This document shows, in pieces, positions 53,794-62,884 of a stretch of 64,000 bases of DNA. The stretch's first letter is position 1. Every line of letters begins with the position of its first letter. The stretch is from G963665215 sp963665215 (GTDB taxonomy: Bacteria; Chloroflexota; Dehalococcoidia; Lucifugimonadales; CAUZJF01): assembly GCA_963665215.2 (NCBI GenBank), contig CAXXWW010000006.1, positions 62,001-126,000 of the forward strand, read 5' to 3'. Both the position numbers and the translations under genes were made by a program. Below the pieces are notes generated by a model, which was not told the DNA's origin, ran no database searches, and saw nothing but the letters and a program-made list of their open reading frames with translations.

Positions 53794-54970
53794 TCATTTC
53801 ACCCGTGACGGAGCACTAGTGGTTGAACGTTTTTGTATTGATGTGTAGAGTGACTTTAGCTTGATGCGCGCATCCTCGGTAGTGAAGCGCCAATCCACTC
53901 GTATCACATCCCGGTTGCGTTGATTCTGCCAAGCATTGACCTCGCCGCGCAGGATGTCTTGATTGGCAATCCGTCGGTCCAGGCACTGTCGAGCCAGCAC
54001 ACCGATCTCTATCTCCGCCATATTCAACCAACTCCCGTGTTTGGGAGTGTAGTGTATCTCCAGTCGCTCAGCTATACGCCTCGCCTCAGCAGGCTCGAAT
54101 GCCTCGTATAGCGAGGACAGCTTGTGAGTGTTGAGATTGTCCATTACCAGCACGATCCGGTCTCTGTCAGGGTAGTCCTCGTCGACCAGTTCCTTTATCA
54201 CATGCGCCCAGTCCACCTTCGTGCGACGCTCTCTGACCTCGACTCGGCGCCATCCGTCCAACGGTGCAAACAGCATGAACAGGCTGCTCACTCCATTGCG
54301 CTCGTATTCGTAGTCGTATGCCGCCGATAAGCCGGGCGCTGCGGGACGCGGCACTCGCGTCTCCTTGACTTGCTGTTTGCTCGTCTCATCCATGCACACC
54401 AGAACCTCATTCCCATCGTACGGCCGTTGGTAGACCTCCAGTACGTCTTCCATCGCGCACACAAACTCCGCGCTCTGACCGGGCGGGATGCACCAACTCT
54501 GCTTCAGCCACGGCTTCAGTTCGTTTTTTTTTAAGCGCCTGGCGAACCGTCTCGGTGCTAATGGTCCCGACTATCTCACACTCGACCAACTGGTCAGCCA
54601 ACAGCTTCAGGGTCCAACTGGCACGCCCCTCCGGCGGTTCCCCGCAGGCCATCGCTATCAACCGTGCTTCACCTTCGCCGTCCAGTCTCTTTTGACGCCG
54701 ACGCAGTTGCTTTTTGCGATTCAGCGCAGACTCGACCCCCTCCTCCACACAGCGCTTGCGTATTCGCTCGACCGTTGACTGTCCCACACCGAGCGCGCTG
54801 GTGATGTCCGCGTCCTTCATTCCCCCGTCCGAGCGTGACTCATCGCTCATCAGCAGAATGCGCGCATGGGTCTGTTTGTACGCCGCAGCCCGACCGCGTG
54901 AGACCAAGGCGTTGAGTTCCTGTTGTTCGTCGGTAGTCAGTCTGATACGGTACTTCTTGGTAGACATCAT
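53794..54970 (-). pseudogene. IS630 transposase, frameshifted at a poly(A) run
   Basis: The first frame from ATG 54970 (MMSTKKYRIRL; GAGGAGG upstream) covers the HTH part: ITSALGVGQSTVERIRKRC, WTLKLLADQL. The second frame holds the DDE_3 core: VCMDETSKQQ, LVMDNLNTHK and HGSWLNMAEIEIG. The frames meet at nine A residues (T run at 54524-54532). Eight A residues would give one frame. IS630 members sometimes use slippage at such runs, so it may still be expressed. The final stop lies beyond the element's end. Confidence 0.85.
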
Positions 54971-55055
54971 GGTTCCTCCTCGGTTCAACGTTACGATTGA
55001 ACCCCCAAGAGGAACAATGACTATCATGGTATTCATTTCAATGATGTTGGACCAC
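53819..55055 (-). mobile_element. IS630-family insertion sequence (1237 bp)
   Basis: Bounded by TA dinucleotides (53817-53818 and 55056-55057), the usual IS630 target duplication. Inverted ends GTGGTTGAACGT (left) and, reversed, GTGGTCCAACAT (right). It ends 63 bp before the NYN gene start and so has separated that gene from its earlier promoter. Confidence 0.85.
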
Positions 55056-55118
55056 TAGTAGGGTGCCGCTTCATTGCAAGGCGACTGGAAGGACACGGAG
55101 AGACGGCTCATCGCGACA

Positions 55119-55772
55119 ATGAGATCGAGTAACGGACAACCTGCTAACGGGCGGTCGCAACAGAGGGTGGCGGTGTTCATCGACGGCAGCAACTTGTATC
55201 ACAGCCTGGATGAGAACTGCAAGCGCTTCGACCTGGACTTTGCCGCCTTCGCGGATAAACTCTGCAACGGCCGCGACCTGTTTCGAATTTACTACTACAA
55301 TGTGCTCAGGGACCCCGACCGCAACCCGCAGGCGTACCAGGACCAGCAGAAGTTCCTGACCGCCCTCTACAACACGCCGTATCTCGAGGTCCGACTGGGC
55401 AGCTCAAAGATCCGCGGCGACGTGGCCGTCGAGAAGGGAATCGACGTCATGCTGGCCACCGACCTGCTCCGGCTCGCCTGGGACGACATCTACGACGTAG
55501 CGATAGTGGTTAGCGGAGACGGCGACTTCGCTTATGCGGTCCAGGCCGTGAAAGACATGGGAAAGCATGTGGAGATCGCCGCTTTTCCCGCCAACCTGGC
55601 CTGGGAGCTGGGCAACGTAGCCGACGACCGAGAGTTCCTTACTCCCGACTACTTCTCCGACCTCTGGAGCAGGAAGCGAGGGGCGCCGAAGACCGGCCCG
55701 CAAAGTGGCGGCTCTCAACGGCGCGGCTGGAGGCTGGGTAGGACTCGCGCGAGCGGAGAGCGCTCGGCTTAG
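55119..55772 (+). CDS. NYN-domain protein (LabA/DUF88-like, putative ribonuclease)
   Basis: A 217-residue protein. The PIN-like NYN fold is shown by VAVFIDGSNLYHSL (first Asp), VEKGIDVMLATDLLRL (middle Asp) and AIVVSGDGDFAYAVQAVKDMGK (third acidic cluster), which together bind a metal for RNA cleavage in characterised relatives. The C-terminal ~40 residues are basic and Ser/Gly-rich. ATG 55119 is used; an earlier TTG is open. Role in RNA turnover is inferred from the family. Confidence 0.87.
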   Translation: MRSSNGQPANGRSQQRVAVFIDGSNLYHSLDENCKRFDLDFAAFADKLCNGRDLFRIYYYNVLRDPDRNPQAYQDQQKFLTALYNTPYLEVRLGSSKIRGDVAVEKGIDVMLATDLLRLAWDDIYDVAIVVSGDGDFAYAVQAVKDMGKHVEIAAFPANLAWELGNVADDREFLTPDYFSDLWSRKRGAPKTGPQSGGSQRRGWRLGRTRASGERSA

Positions 55773-55793
55773 AGCATCGGGCCCGCTCAGTGG

Positions 55794-57500
55794 CTAGAAC
55801 GCGTCCTGGTCCGCCGCAATGGCTTCCAGGTCGGCCCTTGTGTACGAGCCCAGGCTCCTGAAGTCCAGCTCGGTGTAGCACTTGATCCACCGCATGGCGA
55901 TCTTCACGGCCTTGCGATACCGCTCCTCGGACTCGGACATCTCACGCCGGCCTTCCTCGTCCCGAGGCTCGGTGTCCTCTTTAAGACGGGCCAAGATATC
56001 CTCGACCTCGTTGCGGAGAAGCTCCTTCACCAGGGGGAAATCATGCGCCTGGCCCGTGTCGGCGTCTCTCGCGCCGTGCCTTATCCGCTGAGCGATCTGT
56101 GCCACAGATATCCTCCCGGTGGCCAGGTCCTCCATAAGCGCCGGGTGGACTCCGGGCTTGCCGGCCAGGCTGTCGATTCCCTTGGCGCCCCTGCCGTTGA
56201 GCCATCCCTCCAGGTACTCGATCATCATCCTGGCGTTGCGGCGCGTACCCTCAACGGTGATGGGGCCATCTGGGACTTTGATCTCGATGGGGTAGTTGTC
56301 CGGGTCGAACATCTCGGGCGAAGGCTCCCATCCCGACCCACGCAGCTCTTTGAAAGGATCGGCGGCGACCTTCATGTGAAAGATGTGCGCGACCCATGCC
56401 CGCATAAATCCCTGACGGGACTCCCACTCCTTGTCAGCCCTTATCGCAACCGCCGCGGCTTCGTTCACCGCGGGCTCTCTGCTGGGCAGCGCCGTCGCCA
56501 TTCCCCCGATGGGCACCGCTCCCCGCTTGAGGCACACCGCCACCAGGCGCCGGAAGATGTTTGCCAGAAAATCGGTTGTCTTGATGTCGACTCCGAATCG
56601 GTCTGGCCATACTGAGTTCGGGTCCGCCATTACGAACTCGAAGATGCTTGCCTTGAAGTCCCATCGAGCGGCGTTTAGGCCGGCGGCATATGGGCCGAGC
56701 TCGTGCAGCATCTCCTCCATCTGGTATGCGGCGGGCAACGATTCGACCAGTGGGATCGCCTTTATGACGGCGCTCTGCGGCAAGCCCAGCTCCTCACGGC
56801 TGAAATCCAAAAACTCCCTCCAGAAACCCGCCTCCTCTGCGGACTCCAACTTTGGCAGATAGAAGTACAGGCCCTGGCCACGCTCAATCTGCGCCCTGCC
56901 CGCGTGGAACAGGGTTAGCGCCGTCCCCAGGATGGCCGCCGACACGGGACTCCCATCGATGGTGACCTCCGGCTCGTCAAGATGGAGACCGCGCTCCCGG
57001 TGCATGAAGAACGGGATCTCACCCTCCTGAATCTTGTACTGCTTGGCCCTTCGCGTGTCGTGGTGCTCCAGCGTGCGGTTGACCGCCGCCAGGCGATTCC
57101 GCGCCGCCGTCACCGTATCGATGAACCGGTGCCCCGCCGCGTCCTCATCGTCGTCTAGGTCGCCCTCCGCTCTGGTCCCGTCCGGCCCCGGATTCAAGGC
57201 GTTGATGAACATGCCCGTGATAGAGGCAGGTCCGGTTATCTCAATCCCCGGTCTCTTCAGATCATCCGGCACCGGCGGCACCTGCCAGTCCCCTGTGTTT
57301 GCCTCTGACTCGGGAAGGTGCGACGGCATGATTGCTTGTGTCAGGGCTCGCTGCAGGACCTGCGCCCTTTTCGCCCGCATTGCGTGGACCTTAGGGGTGA
57401 ACCTGTCGTGCAACGCCACCAGGTACTCCCTGAACCGGGGCGTGAATAGCTCCTCGGCGCCGTCCACCGGTGCCAATCGCACTCTATCTATCGCGACCAT
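55794..57500 (-). CDS. aceB: Malate synthase
   Basis: A 568-residue malate synthase, the size of the A form, which condenses glyoxylate and acetyl-CoA to malate. Conserved blocks: GPASITGMFINALN, FFMHRERGLHL, YFYLPKLES followed by EFLDFSREELGL, IKAIPLVESLPAAYQMEEML, LNAARWDFKASIF, and GGMATALPSREPAVNEAA. The catalytic Asp near the C-terminus lies in the region of LMEDLATGRISVAQIAQ. Starts at ATG 57500 after GGGGGAG. No isocitrate lyase is in the window; glyoxylate could come from other routes, such as amino-acid catabolism by the nearby aminotransferases. Confidence 0.93.
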   Translation of the reverse strand: MVAIDRVRLAPVDGAEELFTPRFREYLVALHDRFTPKVHAMRAKRAQVLQRALTQAIMPSHLPESEANTGDWQVPPVPDDLKRPGIEITGPASITGMFINALNPGPDGTRAEGDLDDDEDAAGHRFIDTVTAARNRLAAVNRTLEHHDTRRAKQYKIQEGEIPFFMHRERGLHLDEPEVTIDGSPVSAAILGTALTLFHAGRAQIERGQGLYFYLPKLESAEEAGFWREFLDFSREELGLPQSAVIKAIPLVESLPAAYQMEEMLHELGPYAAGLNAARWDFKASIFEFVMADPNSVWPDRFGVDIKTTDFLANIFRRLVAVCLKRGAVPIGGMATALPSREPAVNEAAAVAIRADKEWESRQGFMRAWVAHIFHMKVAADPFKELRGSGWEPSPEMFDPDNYPIEIKVPDGPITVEGTRRNARMMIEYLEGWLNGRGAKGIDSLAGKPGVHPALMEDLATGRISVAQIAQRIRHGARDADTGQAHDFPLVKELLRNEVEDILARLKEDTEPRDEEGRREMSESEERYRKAVKIAMRWIKCYTELDFRSLGSYTRADLEAIAADQDAF

Positions 57501-57730
57501 GAGAATCGCTCCCCCACGCCGGCTGAATTCGCGCCTCATGTTACCACAGGTCTGCCGTCGCCGGTCACGGGTGGTCTTGGCCTCCCCCCCACCGTGAGCC
57601 GCTCAAGACACGTCGGGTTATGCAATAAGAACCCAAGTCGTGGAAAGCAGATGCATACCTCACCCCCGTTCCCCCTCTCCGCGTGCGGAGCTATGCATTA
57701 CCCGCGGGTCGTTGTGCAGATAGGAAAATA

Positions 57731-57807
57731 GGGAGTCCAGGGGGGCGAGAGCCCCTTTGGCGGGGGTTGGGGTGTCCCCAAGACCCGCTTGGGCGGGCGG
57801 GTGGGAA
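57731..57807. repeat. Double-hairpin repeat, copy 2
   Basis: GAGTCCAG, hairpin GGGGGC-GAGA-GCCCC, TTTGG, hairpin TTGGGGTGTCCCCAA in outer arms, then CGGGCGGGTGGGAA. It lies in the 743-bp gene-free gap 57501-58243. That gap also has a degenerate direct repeat GGAGAGGGGGC.GAGTCGGCCT (near 57918 and 57957), and must contain the purA promoter, which I could not place. Confidence 0.7.
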
Positions 57808-58243
57808 CGGCCAACGTAGCTATGGCAGGTCGACTAACATGGAACGTATGTCCAGACTGCGGCAAAGTCATGATAACGTTCCAGCCCCTCACAAGATGTG
57901 GGTGATGCATAGGCGTGCGGAGAGGGGGCAGAGTCGGCCTGTTGGTGACACTGGACGGAGAGGGGGCGGAGTCGGCCTATGCTCGTGAAAAGGGCGTGTC
58001 GAACCACATCGGATCTGGGCAAAGCCCCAACACCGAAAGGCCCAGGTATGTAAAGGGAGTCCTTTTCAATGGATGGGCCGTCTGGTATACTCCCCACGGC
58101 AATTTCCGGGCCGCGCTCTGGCTGATAATCATTCCCGCCTCTCAGCGGGGACCGCATAGGGGCCGCCGGAATAATATAATTACCATGCGCGTCGGCGACC
58201 TCTGTCGTCAAGACGCAGATACTGAGAGAGAAGGGGAGATGGG

Positions 58244-59530
58244 ATGACGGTCTGTGCGGTGCTGGGGGCACAGTGGGGCGATGAAGGCAAGGGCAAGATC
58301 GTCGACTTCCTGTCCAGGGATGCCGACATCGTGGCCCGCTTCTCCGGTGGGAACAATGCCGGCCACACCGTGGTGAACGATCAGGGGGAGTTCAAGCTCC
58401 ATCTGGTGCCCTGCGGCATCCTATGGCCGGACGTGATGGGCATAATCGGCAATGGAGTCGTAGTTGATCCAGCTGTTCTGCTCGACGAGGTCTCGGGCCT
58501 GGAGCAACGGGGAGTGGATGTCAGCTATCGCCTGATTGTCAGCGAGCGCGCGCACCTAGTGATGCCTTACCACGTAGTCCTGGATGAGCTGGCGGAGGAG
58601 GCCCGGGGTAGCAATGCGATTGGCACGACCGGCAAGGGCATAGGCCCGGCCTACACGGACAAGGCCGCGCGAGTCGGGATCCGTGCCGCGGACCTGGCCG
58701 ACCTGGAGGCGCTGCTGCCCAGGCTGGAGAGCGTTCTCGGCCATGCCAACGCGATTATCAAGAACGTGTACGGCGGCAAGCCCTTGCCGCTGGCCGAGGT
58801 ATTCGCCAAGTGTAAGGATTGGTCCGAGAGGCTTGCGCCGTTCATAGGCCCGGCGGAGCACGTTATCTACAATGCGGTGGAGGCCAAGGAGACGGTGATC
58901 CTGGAAGGCGCCCAGGGCGCCCTGCTGGACCTGGACCACGGAACATACCCCTTCGTCACCTCGTCTCACCCGACTATTGGGGGGGCGTGCACGGGGCTGG
59001 GACTCCTGCCAGGCCAGATCGACACCATTCTGGGAGTGTTCAAGGCCTACAGCACCAGGGTGGGGAGCGGGCCCTTTGTAACGGAGCTGTTTGACGAGAC
59101 CGGCGAGGCCATCCGGGAGCTCGCCCAGGAGTTCGGCACCACCACTGGCAGGCCGCGGCGTGTGGGCTGGTTCGACGCCGTGGCCGCCCGGTATAGCCTG
59201 CGCGTCAACGGGTACACCTCCCTCGTGCTAACGCGTCTGGACGTACTGGACAGCTTCGATCAGATCAAGATATGCGCCGCCTATGAGCTGGACGGGGAGA
59301 TCGTCCACGATTTCCCTGGGAGCGCTGCCACGCTGGAACGCTGCCGGCCCATCTACGAGGAACACTCCGGCTGGGACAAGCCTACCGCCGGCGCGACGAG
59401 CCTTGACGCGCTGCCGGAGGGCGCGCGTTCCTACGTCAGGCGCATCGAAGAGCTGGTCGAGTGTCCCATCGACATCATCTCCACCGGCCCGCACCGGGAC
59501 GAGACCATCGTAGTCCGCGAGGTGATTTAG
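58244..59530 (+). CDS. purA: Adenylosuccinate synthetase
   Basis: A 428-residue GTP-dependent ligase joining IMP and aspartate on the way to AMP. All signatures are present: GAQWGDEGKGKIVD (P-loop and catalytic Asp), GGNNAGHTVV with catalytic His, GTTGKGIGPAYTDKAAR, EGAQGALLDLDHGTYPFVTSS, and GRPRRVGWFD. Starts at ATG 58244 after AGGGGAG. Complete and of normal length; stands alone. Confidence 0.96.
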   Translation: MTVCAVLGAQWGDEGKGKIVDFLSRDADIVARFSGGNNAGHTVVNDQGEFKLHLVPCGILWPDVMGIIGNGVVVDPAVLLDEVSGLEQRGVDVSYRLIVSERAHLVMPYHVVLDELAEEARGSNAIGTTGKGIGPAYTDKAARVGIRAADLADLEALLPRLESVLGHANAIIKNVYGGKPLPLAEVFAKCKDWSERLAPFIGPAEHVIYNAVEAKETVILEGAQGALLDLDHGTYPFVTSSHPTIGGACTGLGLLPGQIDTILGVFKAYSTRVGSGPFVTELFDETGEAIRELAQEFGTTTGRPRRVGWFDAVAARYSLRVNGYTSLVLTRLDVLDSFDQIKICAAYELDGEIVHDFPGSAATLERCRPIYEEHSGWDKPTAGATSLDALPEGARSYVRRIEELVECPIDIISTGPHRDETIVVREVI

Positions 59531-59794
59531 AGGCTGCGGGCCGCATCGTTCCATCCATATCGTTCTCAGGTCCGCCTCCGTCGCCAATGGGAGTCCGGTC
59601 CGGCACGGGGCGACCTTGCCAGCGCAACACAATGCGCGGCGAGAGAAGCGTTCTCCGAGGAGTTGTTGCGGCTCGTCATCGTGCACTGCGGCGATAGGCA
59701 GGGGTCCCGCGCCGGCGTCGGGCCGGGGTAGGGCGGGAGGCACTGCCACGACCACAGCCGCCCTGTGTTTCCGGTGTAGCTAAACGCTACCCTC

Positions 59795-60685
59795 TTAAAC
59801 GGGTAGGTCGATGTCGTAGCGGTCCATTACCGGGTCGAACCTGGCCTTGAAGGCATCGTCGGGCTCGGCCATGGGCAACCTGACGGGGCCCGCGTCAAAG
59901 CCCGCCCTGTTGACCGCGTACTTGATCGGCACAGGGTTGGTTACCCAGAAAAGCGCCTTGAATATAGGCAGCATACGCCGGTGCTCGCCGGCTGCGCTCT
60001 CCAGATCGCCCTCAAGGATCATGCCCATCATGGCCTTGATCTGGTTGCCGATGATATTTGCGGCCACGCTGACGATTCCGTAGCCGCCCACGCACATCAC
60101 TGAGAAGGTCTCGTCGTCGTTGCCGGACCAGACACGGAAGCCCGGCGGAGAGCCGTCGACGATCTGGGCGATCTGCACGGGGTCGCTGGACGCCTCCTTC
60201 ACGCCGATTATGTTGTCGATCTGCGCCAGGCGCAGCGTGGTCTCCGCCGTCATGTTGAGCGCCGTGCGAGAGGGCACGTTGTACAGCAGGCCCGGCAGGC
60301 TGGTGGCCTCCGCGATGGCCTTGAAGTGCTGGTAGAGCCCCTCCTGCTGCGGCTTGTTGTAGGCGGGGACGGTCAGCAGAAGGCCATCCACGCCGACCCG
60401 CTCGGCCTCCTTCGAGAGCGCCACGGAATTGCGGTGGTTGTTGTCGGTGGTGCCCGCGATGACCGCTGCTGTCTCGCCCACCTCTTCCTTCACCTCGGCG
60501 AAGAGCCGCACCTTTTCTTCGTCCGACATCGACGGGGCCTCGCCGGTGGTGCCGCCGATCACCAGCCCGTCGCTGCCGGAGTTTACCAGGCCCTTGGCGA
60601 GCTTCCGCGCCTGTGCGTAGTCCACCTCGCCCTCCTGGTCGAAGGGCGTTATCATCGCTGTGAGAAGCCTTCCGATCTCGGCCAT
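59795..60685 (-). CDS. dapA: 4-hydroxy-tetrahydrodipicolinate synthase
   Basis: A 296-residue (beta/alpha)8 lyase that condenses pyruvate with aspartate semialdehyde in lysine/diaminopimelate synthesis. TAMITPF at the start, GGTTGEAPSMSDEE (substrate-binding TT), LLYNVPSRT with the Tyr of the catalytic triad, and the Schiff-base Lys in IIGVKEASSD. Starts 2 bp after asd ends, so the two are translationally coupled. Last gene of the dapB-asd-dapA run. The gap 59531-59794 beyond it shows no gene. Confidence 0.94.
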   Translation of the reverse strand: MAEIGRLLTAMITPFDQEGEVDYAQARKLAKGLVNSGSDGLVIGGTTGEAPSMSDEEKVRLFAEVKEEVGETAAVIAGTTDNNHRNSVALSKEAERVGVDGLLLTVPAYNKPQQEGLYQHFKAIAEATSLPGLLYNVPSRTALNMTAETTLRLAQIDNIIGVKEASSDPVQIAQIVDGSPPGFRVWSGNDDETFSVMCVGGYGIVSVAANIIGNQIKAMMGMILEGDLESAAGEHRRMLPIFKALFWVTNPVPIKYAVNRAGFDAGPVRLPMAEPDDAFKARFDPVMDRYDIDLPV

Positions 60686-60687
60686 GG

Positions 60688-61722
<1,035 letters not shown>

Positions 61723-61937
61723 GGCGTAGCTCGACGACCTATGCTGTGGCCAAATCATACCTGTTTTGCGAGCGCAAATCCACAGAGAGCCAAGGTTGGC
61801 CCGGGGGATGGTAGGGGACCCAGCCGTCAATCGATCGCTACCCCATCCCCAGGCCCTTCATCCGCGTTAGGCGGATTCAGGGAATGGGTGATGCGCGCAG
61901 GGAGACGTAGGTGTGGAGCGAATGAAACGCGTGAGCC

Positions 61938-62729
61938 CTACAGCCCCATCACCTTGTCCAGGCCAACGATCAGGCCGGGCCTCTTGACGACCTCGCGGAC
62001 CGCCATCATTACGCCGGGCATAAAGCTCTCGCGGTTGATTGAGTCGTGGCGGATGGTGAGGGTCTGCCCCAGGGCGCCGAAAACCAGCTCGTGGTGCGCC
62101 ATCCTGCCGGGCATGCGCCCGCTGTGTATGGTCACGCCCTCGGAGGTGCCGCCTCGGGTCCCGGCCAGTACCTCCTTCTCCGCCTTCGGCGCGATGAACG
62201 CTCCGCCCTTGCCCTGCGAGGCTGCGGCGGCTATCGCCAGCGCGGTGCCCGAAGGGGCATCGATCTTGGCCTCGTGGTGCGCCTCGCTCACCTCGGCGTA
62301 GTCGAAGAAACGCGCCGCCTCCCTGACAAGATGAATCATCAGCACGGCCCCCAGGGCGAAGTTGGGTGCGATCATGATGCCCACTTCATGCTCGCGGGCG
62401 AGCGAATTCGCCTCCTGGACTCCCGCCTCCGGGATGCCTGTAGAGCCGATTACCACGTTCACCCCGCGGGCCGCAGCGGTGCGCATGGCAGCCGTCGCCC
62501 CGTCGGCGTTGGTAAAGTCCACGACGACGTCGGCATCGCCTAGAACACTTTCCAGATTGCTGGAAAGCGGTACGGACCCCGAGCCGTCAGGTAGGGCGAT
62601 GGAGGAGGCCTCGGCGCCCAGGTCGGCGCCGCCCACGGGCCGCATGTCGGACTCCCGACAAACGGCCTTGAGCACCTCCTGGCCCATCTTTCCCAAGGCT
62701 CCCTGTACAACGACCCTGATTGGTACGAT
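61938..62729 (-). CDS. dapB: 4-hydroxy-tetrahydrodipicolinate reductase, non-standard start likely
   Basis: Reduces the dapA product with NAD(P)H. Motifs: VVVDFTNADGA, VIGSTGIPEAG, IAPNFALGAVLM, and EAHHEAKIDAPSGTAL with the catalytic His and Lys. The first standard start (TTG 62696) would cut through the cofactor loop VVVQGALGKMGQE; the frame upstream is open to a stop and offers no ATG, GTG or TTG. The codon ATC at 62729 is preceded by GGAG seven bases earlier and would give VPIRVVVQGALGKMG, the normal N-terminus (263 residues). An AUC start, or a base error, is proposed. Confidence 0.88.
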   Translation of the reverse strand: MVPIRVVVQGALGKMGQEVLKAVCRESDMRPVGGADLGAEASSIALPDGSGSVPLSSNLESVLGDADVVVDFTNADGATAAMRTAAARGVNVVIGSTGIPEAGVQEANSLAREHEVGIMIAPNFALGAVLMIHLVREAARFFDYAEVSEAHHEAKIDAPSGTALAIAAAASQGKGGAFIAPKAEKEVLAGTRGGTSEGVTIHSGRMPGRMAHHELVFGALGQTLTIRHDSINRESFMPGVMMAVREVVKRPGLIVGLDKVMGL

Positions 62730-62818
62730 GGCTGCGCTCCGTTGACGAGGTCTGTTTGCTGGAGACTACCACGAGTAGCGCGCATACGTGAGGGTGGGCC
62801 GATTGTCTGAGGTAGATC

Positions 62819-62844
62819 GCGAGCCCCGATGGACCGGGGCTCGC
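62819..62844 (-). terminator. Stem-loop between pnp and dapB
   Basis: GCGAGCCCCG (62819-62828) and CGGGGCTCGC (62835-62844) form a 10-bp GC stem with a 6-base loop, 40 bases beyond the pnp stop. No U-run follows, so it may be a Rho-assisted or processing hairpin. Confidence 0.45.
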
Positions 62845-62884
62845 AGTGGCCAAGCTTGGAAGATGAGCGCGCGGGTATTCTGGG

